44,063 nucleotides of DNA from Parvibacter caecicola (GTDB lineage Bacteria > Actinomycetota > Coriobacteriia > Coriobacteriales > Eggerthellaceae), in the NCBI RefSeq assembly GCF_003725335.1, contig NZ_QIBY01000018.1, forward strand, positions 1 through 44,063, in the 5' to 3' direction. The position numbers were made by a program, and so were the translations under genes. Shown here in pieces: positions 34,174 through 42,198 of this stretch (position 1 is the stretch's first letter; each line of letters begins with the position of its first letter). The notes under the pieces are model-generated. The model searched no databases. It was given only the letters and a program-made list of their open reading frames with translations, and was not told the DNA's origin.

Positions 34174-36903
34174 ATGATTGAGCTTTTCGAGCGCACCGCA
34201 CGCATAGCCCCGGCGAAGGATTTTCTCACCTTCGTGGACGCCTCCCGGCACAAGGAGCTTTTCTCCTACCGCCGGGTGCGGATGCTCTCGGCTTTCCTTG
34301 CGTTCCATCTGCAGGAAAAAGGGGTGCAGCCGGGCGATGCGGTGGCGGTGGATTTGCCCAATGGCCCGGCTTTCGTGTGTCTGGCGCTGGCAGCCGCCTA
34401 CGGCGGCTTCACGCTGGCCTGCATTAACCAGCGGCTTACCCCGCTCGAGAAAAAGGCCCGCGTGCACGAGCTGGGCGCGTTGGGGGTTCGGGTTGCCGCT
34501 ATGGTGGACAGCACGCGGGCCGCCCAGATGCTATCGTTCGCGGAAAAGGCGCTGGCTACCGGCAATTACCAGCTGAGCCACCGCTCCATTATGGGCGAGA
34601 AGCAAGACGTGCACGACGACGCCATCCACTTTGCCGAGCGTGCGGCTCACCTGTTCGACAAAGACGCCCGAGCCATCATCATGTTTACCTCTGGCACCAC
34701 GGGGCGCCCGAAGGCGGTGCCCTTAACCTGGCGCATGCTGGAGACGGCAGCCCACGCTGCCAACCAGGCGTTAGATTTCGGCCGTGGATCCCAATGGCAG
34801 GCGGTGCTGCCGTTTTTCCACATCGGGGGGTTCCAGGTGCTGGTGCGCAGCATATGCGCCGGTACGCCGCTGGTGGTTTACCAGAAGTTCGACCCCGCCC
34901 AGGTGCTGCGAGATGTGCGCCAGTGCCGCATCAGCCACGTTTCGGTGGTGGACAAGATGTTGCAAGACCTGCTGGATGCTGACAAGGAAGACGCGCTCTC
35001 TCGCTACCAGTGCATTTTGTTGGGTGGTGCGGCCCCTAATCAAGCCACACTGCAGCGGGCCTGTCAGCGGGGCATTGCGCTGTACACCAGCTACGGCATG
35101 ACGGAAACCTCCAGCTTGATGGCAGCCAGTCGGGTACGCTCCGGTTTTGATGGCAACCTGCAGCTGCTTCAGGGCTATGTGGCCCGTATCGTAGACCCCG
35201 ACCCTATGGGCTTTGGGGCGCTAGCGGTGCAGGGGCCGGGAGTGTTCGACGGCTACATGAACGCCCGCGCTCCCCGTACGGTGGACGGGTTTTTCCTCAC
35301 CGGTGACGTGGCGGCTCTGCGCGGCCAGAAAATCCACGTGCGGGAGCGCACGGTGGACATGTTCGTTTCCGGCGGCGAGAACATCTATCCTGCCGAGGTG
35401 GCCCGGGCTTTGCAGGGCCTGCCGGGAGTGGCAGAGGCCCACGTGTTCGGCATCCGTGATGAAAAGTGGGGCCGGCGTCCGGTGGCATTGGTGGAAGCCC
35501 AGGCGGGGCGGCAGCTGCCCACCCCGTGGGAGATGCGTTCCAAGTTGGCTTCGGTGCTTTCGCGAGTGGCCATGCCCCAGTACATTGCGGCGGTGGACCA
35601 GCTGCCGCGCCAAGGAATCGGCAAAATAGACCGAAGGGCCGCAGGCCAGTTATGGCAATCGCGGTTGCAGGTCAAAGACGTTCGGCTGCGCTCGGTGCGC
35701 ATTCCCTTCAAGCATCCTTTCCGCACTGCCAAAGGGGTGCTGAAGTACCGCGATTTGCTTCTGGTGGAGGTTGAGGACCATCAGGGTCGTGTTGGTCTGG
35801 GAGAGTGCAACGCGTTTTCCACTCCGTGGTATCTGCCCGAGATTATCTCCCACGACCAGCGAATCATCCGCGAAGTGCTGGCCCCCATGGTCACCTCTGA
35901 GGTTATGGTGCATCCTCGCGAATTTAGCCGCTGGTGCGCCACGGTGCCGGCGGCGGCCGGCGCCCCTATGGCCTGCGCCGCGGTGGAGGAGGCCCTGTGG
36001 GACTTGCAGGGCAAAATTACCGGCACGCCGCTTTGGGCTGCCATGAAGGCGGAGCACCAGCGGCTGGGAGCGGCCGGCGCGTCGTTGCCGAGCCGGGCTA
36101 ACTTGCAGCCGGGCCACGAGGGGACGGTGCTGCGCATCCCCCGCGTTGCCGGGGCCCTTACCGACTACCCGAGCGCTTATGTGGGGGCCGGCGCGGTGCT
36201 GGGTATTTCTTCGGTGGAAGACACATTGTTGAAGGTGCGCCTTCTGGTGGAGGAAGGCTGCAAGCGGGTGAAGCTGAAGGTAGCGCCGCGCAGCGGTGCG
36301 CTGACGGTGGTGCAGGCGGTGCACGCACAGTTTCCCCAGCTCATGGTTACTCTCGACGCCAACCAGAGCTTTTCGGCCGCCGACATGGGCGAGCTTTTGG
36401 CCCTGTGCGCGTTGCCGGTGGCTTGGATTGAAGAGCCCCTGGCCTTCGCTGATCGCCAGAAGGAAAACCCGGCCGAGATGTACCGGCAGCTATCGGCGTT
36501 GCAACAGCAGATCGGCTGCCCCGTGTGCCTGGACGAGTCCGTCACCTGCGCGGCCGACGGTTATTTGGCCCTTCGCTTCCCGCAGTTGCGGGTGTTTGCT
36601 TTGAAGCCGGGGAAGTTCGGCGGCATTCAGTCCAGCCTGGAGTTCGCGATCGCTGCCCAGCGTGTTGGCGCGTTGGTGTGGATGAGTGGCATGTACGACA
36701 CCGGCGTTTCCCGCCGGGTGCTGGCCGCCTTCGAGGTGCTTCCGGGGCTGGGCACGCCGGGCGACGTGGGGTCGGTCACCCAGTTTTTCCCAGCCGACAT
36801 CACCATTCCCCCGTATGAATTCTCTGGCTCTCGCGTCACGCTGAACCCGCCCGATTACCCGGCGGGCCTTGGCTGCGTTCTGAACGAGGAGCTGCTGGGC
36901 TGA
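34174..36903 (+). CDS. MenE-MenC fusion: o-succinylbenzoyl-CoA ligase joined to o-succinylbenzoate synthase
   Basis: A single 909-residue frame combines two consecutive pathway steps. The N-terminal half (about 1-490) is an acyl-CoA ligase with the P-loop MFTSGTTGRPKAVPLTW (about 169), YGMTETSS, the GDVA hinge region and the catalytic lysine in GIGKIDRR (about 482). The C-terminal half (about 497-909) is an enolase-superfamily MenC with the KxK pair in KRVKLKVAP (about 696), metal ligands in TLDANQ (727), IEEPL (752) and CLDES (786), and KPGKFGG (811). MenC makes o-succinylbenzoate and MenE activates it, so order in the chain is reverse to the pathway. No linker repeats are seen and both active sites are intact. 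The ATG at 34174 lacks a clear ribosome site and probably relies on coupling to menB. Confidence 0.95.
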   Translation: MIELFERTARIAPAKDFLTFVDASRHKELFSYRRVRMLSAFLAFHLQEKGVQPGDAVAVDLPNGPAFVCLALAAAYGGFTLACINQRLTPLEKKARVHELGALGVRVAAMVDSTRAAQMLSFAEKALATGNYQLSHRSIMGEKQDVHDDAIHFAERAAHLFDKDARAIIMFTSGTTGRPKAVPLTWRMLETAAHAANQALDFGRGSQWQAVLPFFHIGGFQVLVRSICAGTPLVVYQKFDPAQVLRDVRQCRISHVSVVDKMLQDLLDADKEDALSRYQCILLGGAAPNQATLQRACQRGIALYTSYGMTETSSLMAASRVRSGFDGNLQLLQGYVARIVDPDPMGFGALAVQGPGVFDGYMNARAPRTVDGFFLTGDVAALRGQKIHVRERTVDMFVSGGENIYPAEVARALQGLPGVAEAHVFGIRDEKWGRRPVALVEAQAGRQLPTPWEMRSKLASVLSRVAMPQYIAAVDQLPRQGIGKIDRRAAGQLWQSRLQVKDVRLRSVRIPFKHPFRTAKGVLKYRDLLLVEVEDHQGRVGLGECNAFSTPWYLPEIISHDQRIIREVLAPMVTSEVMVHPREFSRWCATVPAAAGAPMACAAVEEALWDLQGKITGTPLWAAMKAEHQRLGAAGASLPSRANLQPGHEGTVLRIPRVAGALTDYPSAYVGAGAVLGISSVEDTLLKVRLLVEEGCKRVKLKVAPRSGALTVVQAVHAQFPQLMVTLDANQSFSAADMGELLALCALPVAWIEEPLAFADRQKENPAEMYRQLSALQQQIGCPVCLDESVTCAADGYLALRFPQLRVFALKPGKFGGIQSSLEFAIAAQRVGALVWMSGMYDTGVSRRVLAAFEVLPGLGTPGDVGSVTQFFPADITIPPYEFSGSRVTLNPPDYPAGLGCVLNEELLG

Positions 36904-37096
36904 GGGCCGCCCCAAGCTTGGCGCACCCGGTTATGAAACAGTCGGTTTGCTTCGCGGAAATTCCCTTGCTTAATGGCTGGGTAACGCTAGTGTAAGAACG
37001 TTGCTTTCAAGCAGCATAATCCTTAGCAGGCGGTTGTGCCGTCCGGTAAACGTGCGTTTTCGGGCCATTGGGGCAAGCGGAAAGAGGCGAAGAGTA

Positions 37097-39055
37097 ATGA
37101 ATTTGGCGCGACGGCAGTGGATGGTAATCGGCGTTCTGGTGTTCGGGGCGTTTGTAACGGTGCTCAATCAGACGGTGGTGACCCCGGCCCTGCCCTCCAT
37201 CATGGAGGAGATGGGAGTGGACGCAGCCACGGCCCAGTGGCTTACCACCGGCTTTACCCTGGTGAACGCCATCATGATCCCCATTACCGCCTACCTGCAA
37301 GACCGCTTTACCACCAAAGGCCTGTTCGTGGTTTCCATGTCGCTGTTCGCCGCCGGTTCGGCCATGTGTGGCTTGGCCCTCAGCTTCCCGGTTATCCTAG
37401 CCGGCCGCCTTATCCAAGCGGCGGGCGCCGGCATCCTCATGCCCATGACCATGACGGTGCTGCTGATCACCTTCCCAGTGGACAAGCGCGGTTCGGCCAT
37501 GGGCATCTTCGGCCTGGTCATCGCCTTCGCGCCCGCCATTGGCCCCACCGTTGCCGGCTTCGTCATCGACCAGTTCGACTGGCACATCATGTTCATGGCC
37601 ATTACGGTGCTCTCGGCGCTCATCGTGCTGGCATCGCTGTTCTTCATGGAGCGTCACTTGGGCACCGGGGACGGCACGGCAAAGCTCGACCCGCTTTCGC
37701 TGGTGCTGTCCACGCTGGGTTTCGGCCTTATGCTGTACGGCTTCTCGGCAGTGGGTTCGGCGGGGCTCACCCTGCTCACGGCGGCGGCCATCGCGCTGGG
37801 CATCGCCGGCGTGGTGTGGTTCTTCATCCGCCAAACCCATTTGGAAGAACCCATGCTGCAGGTGCGAGTTCTGGAGAACCGCCGTTTCTTGGTGGCCACC
37901 ATCATCGGCATGCTGGTGCAGGGGGCGCTGTTGGCGGCCGGCATCCTCATGCCCATCTACCTGCAAACGCTGCTGGGGCAATCCGCTACGGTTTCGGGTC
38001 TGGTGCTGATGCCCGGCGCCATCCTCATGGGCATCATGAACCCGGTGGCCGGCAAGTGGTTCGACCGCTCGGGCCCCCGTAAGCTGGCCATCATCGGCAT
38101 GGGGCTGCTTACCCTTACCACTGCAGGCTTCGCCGTGCTTACCTTAAGCACCCCCATCATGTGGCTGACGGCGCTCTATACGGTGCGCATGTTCTCGACG
38201 GCGCTGGTGAACATGCCCATCACCACTTGGGGCATGAACGCACTGCCCAACGACCTCATGAACCACGGTACCTCGGTGAACAATACGCTGCGTCAGGTGG
38301 CGGGATCGCTGGGTACTGCGGTGATCATCTCGGTGTCCACCATCATCACCAACAGCCTCACCGGCACCATGGATACCGCCTCAGCCACCCTTTATGGCAT
38401 CAATGTGGCCTTCGGCGTGTGCACGGCCCTGTGTCTGGTCGGCCTCATTCTCACCATCGCGCTGGTGCGCGATAGGAAGGGAGAGGACGCCCAGCGCGAT
38501 ACGGACGGCAGCCACCGCACCCTGCTGGAGTCCATCATGAAAACTGATGTGTACTCGCTGCCTCGCACCGCCACGGTAGAAGATGCCATGCGATTGTTCG
38601 TTACCAAGCACATCTCTGCGGCCCCCATTGTGAACGATAAAGGGGAAGCGGTGGGTTTCATCTCCGATGGCGATATCCTGAAGCGTCTTTCGCCACGCCA
38701 AGGCTCGTTCATCGACCCCATCGTGCTTATCATGAGCTCGGCCCGTGACGGCCGCACCTACGACGAGCGGCTGCAGAACCTGATGAGCGCCAACGTGTGC
38801 GAAATTGGCGCCCCTCGTTCCATCAACGTCAGCGTGCACGCCGATTTGCCGCAGGTGTGCCGCGTGCTGGCGGAGAGCCACCTGAAGAAGGTGCCGGTGG
38901 TGGACAACGGCAAGCTGGTGGGCATCATCAACCGCAGCGACATCACCCAGTACTCCATGCAGGCCTATCTGAGCGGCCAGCCTTCCGAGGAAGCGGCCGC
39001 CGCTGTGGCCGACTTGGAGGCCGCTGCGGCGGCCTCGGCATCGCCGTCGCGCTAA
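37097..39055 (+). CDS. MFS permease (DHA2/EmrB-like, 14 TM) fused to a CBS-domain pair
   Basis: A 652-residue protein. Residues 1 to about 475 form a DHA2-type drug/proton antiporter: VLNQTVVTPALPSIMEEMG, the motif-A-like DRFTTKGLF loop, GRLIQAAGAGILMPMT and GPTVAGFVIDQFDWHIMFM (motif C). The C-terminal 150 residues hold two CBS motifs (about 490-620): MKTDVYSLPRTATVEDAMRLFVTKHISAAPIVND...GFISDGDILKRL and INVSVHADLPQVCRVLAESHLKKVPVVDNGKLVGIINRSDI. CBS pairs usually bind adenine nucleotides, so transport may be gated by energy state (inference). The ATG at 37097 has AAGAGGCGAAGAG upstream. No regulator gene adjoins. Confidence 0.93.
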   Translation: MNLARRQWMVIGVLVFGAFVTVLNQTVVTPALPSIMEEMGVDAATAQWLTTGFTLVNAIMIPITAYLQDRFTTKGLFVVSMSLFAAGSAMCGLALSFPVILAGRLIQAAGAGILMPMTMTVLLITFPVDKRGSAMGIFGLVIAFAPAIGPTVAGFVIDQFDWHIMFMAITVLSALIVLASLFFMERHLGTGDGTAKLDPLSLVLSTLGFGLMLYGFSAVGSAGLTLLTAAAIALGIAGVVWFFIRQTHLEEPMLQVRVLENRRFLVATIIGMLVQGALLAAGILMPIYLQTLLGQSATVSGLVLMPGAILMGIMNPVAGKWFDRSGPRKLAIIGMGLLTLTTAGFAVLTLSTPIMWLTALYTVRMFSTALVNMPITTWGMNALPNDLMNHGTSVNNTLRQVAGSLGTAVIISVSTIITNSLTGTMDTASATLYGINVAFGVCTALCLVGLILTIALVRDRKGEDAQRDTDGSHRTLLESIMKTDVYSLPRTATVEDAMRLFVTKHISAAPIVNDKGEAVGFISDGDILKRLSPRQGSFIDPIVLIMSSARDGRTYDERLQNLMSANVCEIGAPRSINVSVHADLPQVCRVLAESHLKKVPVVDNGKLVGIINRSDITQYSMQAYLSGQPSEEAAAAVADLEAAAAASASPSR

Positions 39056-39175
39056 GAAACAACCCTGTATAACTAGCCGATTCACGGTGAATGCCGCTGC
39101 AAAATGCGGCAAAATAGGAGGGTCTGTACCCGCGCGCCGTTGCAGACGGCGCCGAAAACAAGGAAGCTGATTTTA

Positions 39176-40483
39176 ATGACAACTGTTATATGTCTGCTGC
39201 TGGTGGTGTTCTTCCTTGCCATGAACGCCTTTTTCGTAGTGGCCGAGTTTGCGTTGGTGCGCGTGCGAAAGAGCCAAGTGGAGGTGGCGGTGGCGGAGAA
39301 GCGCCGCGGCGCCGAGGCGGCCCAGGAGGTTACCACCCACATCAACGCCTACCTGTCCGCCTGCCAGCTGGGCATCACCCTGGCATCGCTGGCCATCGGT
39401 TGGTTGGGCGAGCCGGCGGTGTCGGCCGTGCTAGAGGCGCCGCTTCTGGCGGCCGGTTTGCCGGAAGGGGCGGTGGCCCCCATCTGCGTGGCGGTGGGCT
39501 TCGTGCTCATCACGGCGCTGCACGTCATTGTGGGCGAGCTGATTCCCAAATCATTCGCCATCTTCTCCACCGAGAAGTACGCCCTGCACACGGCGGGGCC
39601 GCTGCGGGTGTTTTACAAGGTCACCTATCCCATCATGGTGGTGTTCAACGGCATCACCAACGGCGTGATGCGGCTGTTCGGCCATGACGCCGCCGACGAG
39701 CACGAGGTGTACACTGGCGACGAGATCAAGCTGCTCATCGACGAGTCCACCGAAAGCGGCCTCATCGAGCCGGAGCAAAACGAGTTCGTGGACAACATCT
39801 TCGACCTGGGCGAGAAGGATGCCGAGGCCATCATGACCCCCCGCACCGATGTGGTGTGCATCGATTTGGAAGATTCGCTGCAGGAGAACTTGGACACCAT
39901 CCATCGCTACAAGTACACCCGTTACCCGGTGGTGCGCGGTTCGAAAGACCACGTGGTGGGCTTCGTGCACGTGAAGGACCTCTACGGCATGGCCCCCGAC
40001 ACGCCGCTGTCCCAGTGGAAGATTCGCGAGATGCCCGCGGTGCCGGAAGGGCTGGCCATCGCGCGGCTGCTGGAAACCCTGCAACAGCGCCACACCGAGA
40101 TTTGCGTGGTGATCGACGAGCACGGCGGCACGGCCGGCATCGTTACCATGTCGGACGTGATGGAGCAGATCGTGGGCCGCATCGACGACGAGTACGTGCA
40201 CGACACCGACGACGACGTGGTGAAAGAGCCGGACGGGTCATACCTCATCGACGGCGCTCTGGCCATCGGCGATCTGGAGGACATCCTGGGCTTTACCCCC
40301 GAAGAGGCGGAAGAGGTGGAAACTGCCGGAGGCCTGCTGCTGGCGCTGTTCGACCGCATTCCCGACGAGGGGGACATGGTGGTGCTGGAGCACAAGGGCA
40401 CGAAGGTGAGCTTCACCGTCATTGCCATGGACCGATTGCGCATCGACCGCATCCGCATGGTGGTGCAGCGGCCCGAAGAGTAG
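39176..40483 (+). CDS. CNNM/CorC-HlyC family membrane protein (DUF21-CBS-CorC_HlyC)
   Basis: A 435-residue protein related to magnesium/cobalt efflux proteins. The N-terminal DUF21 domain (about 1-195) has several membrane segments and MNAFFVVAEFALVRVRKS. A CBS pair (about 205-335) contains MTPRTDVVCIDLEDSLQENL and HTEICVVIDEHGGTAGIVTMSDVMEQIVG. The C-terminal CorC_HlyC domain (about 345-432) has VAxGGLLLALFDRIPDEGD-like sequence and RIRMVV. The ATG at 39176 has AAGGAAG upstream; the frame opens at 39104 without a site. It follows the MFS-CBS gene, so two CBS-bearing membrane proteins stand side by side. Metal transport is inferred from the family. Confidence 0.92.
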   Translation: MTTVICLLLVVFFLAMNAFFVVAEFALVRVRKSQVEVAVAEKRRGAEAAQEVTTHINAYLSACQLGITLASLAIGWLGEPAVSAVLEAPLLAAGLPEGAVAPICVAVGFVLITALHVIVGELIPKSFAIFSTEKYALHTAGPLRVFYKVTYPIMVVFNGITNGVMRLFGHDAADEHEVYTGDEIKLLIDESTESGLIEPEQNEFVDNIFDLGEKDAEAIMTPRTDVVCIDLEDSLQENLDTIHRYKYTRYPVVRGSKDHVVGFVHVKDLYGMAPDTPLSQWKIREMPAVPEGLAIARLLETLQQRHTEICVVIDEHGGTAGIVTMSDVMEQIVGRIDDEYVHDTDDDVVKEPDGSYLIDGALAIGDLEDILGFTPEEAEEVETAGGLLLALFDRIPDEGDMVVLEHKGTKVSFTVIAMDRLRIDRIRMVVQRPEE

Positions 40484-40519
40484 GCCGCGCGCGAGCACCC
40501 CTCATATTTGTGACCACCG

Positions 40520-40551
40520 AATGCCCGGCCCGCAAGAGCCGGGCATTTGCT
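40520..40551 (+). terminator. Terminator after the CorC-like gene
   Basis: Arms AATGCCCGGC (40520-40529) and GCCGGGCATT (40538-40547) form a perfect 10-bp stem ending in TTTGC, 37 bases after the stop. Confidence 0.7.
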
Positions 40552-40591
40552 ATGGTGTGGGAGAGAATCCCCGCGCGATGAAAGGTTTGCC

Positions 40592-41392
40592 GTGAGCCCG
40601 GTTATTGATGTCCATTGCCATATTTACCCCGACGCCATCAAAGAGAAGGCGGTTCAGAGCGTGGGGCGCTTTTACAACATCCCCATGGATGTGGCCGACG
40701 GATCGGGCGAGGCGCTGCTGGCGGTATGCGCCGGTTCGCCCATCGAGCGCCAGGTGGTGCATTCGGTGGCCCTCAGCCCCCACCAGGTTACCTCCATCAA
40801 CGATTTCATCGCCGCCCAGTGCGTCGCGCATCCCCAGTTCACCGGCTTTTTCACCCTCCATCAAGATTTCCCGAATCCCGAGGCGGAAATCGAGCGGGCG
40901 CTTTCTCTGGGGCTGGTGGGGCTGAAACTGCACCCGGATTCGCAGCAGGTGAACATGGACGACCCCCGCATCATGGCCATACTGGAAATGGCGGAGGGAC
41001 GCTTCCCGGTGATCATGCACTGCGGCGACTACCGCTACGATTTCTCGCATCCGCGCCGCATGCAGCAGGTGCTGCGCCGTTTTCCCCGGCTGGTGGTGGA
41101 CGCCGCCCATTTCGGCGGCTGGTCCATTTTCGATTTGGCGGTGGAGTACCTGGAAAACGAGAACTGCTACATGGACATGTCCAGCGCCCAGGCGTTTCTG
41201 GGGCCGCGCCGCACCGCCGAGCTGGTGCGCATCCACGGCACCCATCGCATCATGTTCGGTTCGGATTTCCCCATGTGGAACCCGGTGGAAGAGCTGGACG
41301 CCTTCTGGGCGCTGCCGTTTTCAGACCAGGAATTCGCCGCCATGACCAGCGGCAACGCCGAGCGCTTCCTGGCCAACCAGCTGCCTGCCTAG
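40592..41392 (+). CDS. Amidohydrolase-family metal-dependent hydrolase (amidohydro-rel/PF04909 type)
   Basis: A 266-residue TIM-barrel hydrolase of unknown substrate. Metal-binding marks are DVHCH (the HxH pair, about residues 6-10), the lysine region LVGLKLHPD, VIMHCGDYRYDF, VVDAAHFGG and IMFGSDFPMWNP (Asp). These fit the amidohydrolase_2 group, which includes decarboxylases and lactonases. The start is taken as the GTG at 40592, with GAAAGG eight bases upstream and the conserved strand beginning right after it; the ATG at 40547 gives an unsupported extension. Its stop codon overlaps that of the convergent gene in a shared CTAG. Confidence 0.87.
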   Translation: MSPVIDVHCHIYPDAIKEKAVQSVGRFYNIPMDVADGSGEALLAVCAGSPIERQVVHSVALSPHQVTSINDFIAAQCVAHPQFTGFFTLHQDFPNPEAEIERALSLGLVGLKLHPDSQQVNMDDPRIMAILEMAEGRFPVIMHCGDYRYDFSHPRRMQQVLRRFPRLVVDAAHFGGWSIFDLAVEYLENENCYMDMSSAQAFLGPRRTAELVRIHGTHRIMFGSDFPMWNPVEELDAFWALPFSDQEFAAMTSGNAERFLANQLPA

Positions 41393-41697
41393 GGGCGCTT
41401 CCCGCTGCGCAGCAGAGGGCGGAAGGTTTGCACGTAGCCGCAGCTGTCCGGCAGGTAGCGGCGGGAGAGGGCGTGGCGCAGCGTCACTTTGCGGCAATAG
41501 GGGCAGGCCTCGAAGCGGTGCGGGTACACCACGCAGCGCAGGGTTTCCTCGTCTAAGAACTCACAGGGGCGGATGGGCGTGAAGCGGCCGCCCTTGGCGG
41601 GGGTGCGCTCGTAGCAGCACTGGCCGCAGCCATGGCACAGCTGCTCCCACCGGGGCTTCACTTCCCGGTACTTTTTCCAAACGGCCCAAAGCCCCAC
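41389..41697 (-). CDS. Small cysteine-cluster protein (YkgJ-like Fe/Zn-chelating)
   Basis: A 102-residue protein with a Cys pattern LCHGCGQCCYERTP, RPCEFLDEETLRCVVYPHRFEACPYCRK, and DSCGY, resembling the CxxCxxCC-type YkgJ family thought to bind iron or zinc. Function is unknown. The frame runs to 42030, but that would cross the HIT gene. The GTG at 41697 has GGGAAGGGG just before it, so it is preferred. It is convergent with the amidohydrolase and divergent from the HIT gene. Confidence 0.72.
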   Translation of the reverse strand: MGLWAVWKKYREVKPRWEQLCHGCGQCCYERTPAKGGRFTPIRPCEFLDEETLRCVVYPHRFEACPYCRKVTLRHALSRRYLPDSCGYVQTFRPLLRSGKRP

Positions 41698-41767
41698 GGC
41701 GGCCCCTTCCCAAACGGCATGCTGTGCCGGCCCGCCGCCTTGGCGCGGGTGCGCGGCGCGGGCCGGG

Positions 41768-41796
41768 TTCCTGTGGTATTCTGCAACTATTATATA
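41768..41796 (+). promoter_or_regulatory. Promoter of the HIT gene
   Basis: TTCCTG (41768-41773) and TATATA (41791-41796) are 17 bases apart, about 20 bases before the ATG. An overlapping TATTAT (41788-41793) is an alternative -10. Confidence 0.55.
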
Positions 41797-41816
41797 TAGG
41801 TAGGAAAGGAGCCCCC

Positions 41817-42179
41817 ATGGCGCAAGATTGCCTGTTCTGCAAACTGGTTTCCGGCGAGATTCCCTCGGCCAAGGTGTACGAAGACGATATCTGCTACGCT
41901 TTCGACGACATCGAGCCGGAGGCGCCGGTGCACACGCTGCTGGTGCCGAAGGTGCACTACGACAACCTGCAGGACGGAGTGCCGGCGGAGGTGCTGGGGC
42001 ACATGCTGTCGGTGGTGCCCGAGGTGGCAAAGCTGAAGGGCGTGGGGGAGAGCGGCTATCGCACCGTTATCAACACCGGCCCCGATTCGGCCGCCACGGT
42101 GGGCCATCTGCACATCCACATCTTGGGGGGCACCAAGATGGGCCGCTTCACCTTCGAGAATTCCCAGCGCTGCGAATAG
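41817..42179 (+). CDS. HIT-family (HINT-like) nucleotide hydrolase
   Basis: A 120-residue histidine-triad protein that hydrolyses nucleoside phosphoramidates or similar conjugates. It begins AQDCLFCKLVSGEIPSAKVYEDD, a typical HINT start, and has the triad GHLHIHILGG. The N-terminal CxxC hints at zinc. The ATG at 41817 has AGGAAAGGAG upstream. It ends 19 bases before the convergent cca stop. Confidence 0.95.
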   Translation: MAQDCLFCKLVSGEIPSAKVYEDDICYAFDDIEPEAPVHTLLVPKVHYDNLQDGVPAEVLGHMLSVVPEVAKLKGVGESGYRTVINTGPDSAATVGHLHIHILGGTKMGRFTFENSQRCE

Positions 42180-42198
42180 CGCGGCGCAGCGGAGCCGC

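Noticed and set aside
21199-37003. Shared 13-mer TAAGAACGTTGCT upstream of the LCP gene (about 21199) and of the MFS-CBS gene (about 36993)
   Set aside because: Exact 13-mers recur by chance in 44 kb; no further copies or symmetry were seen.
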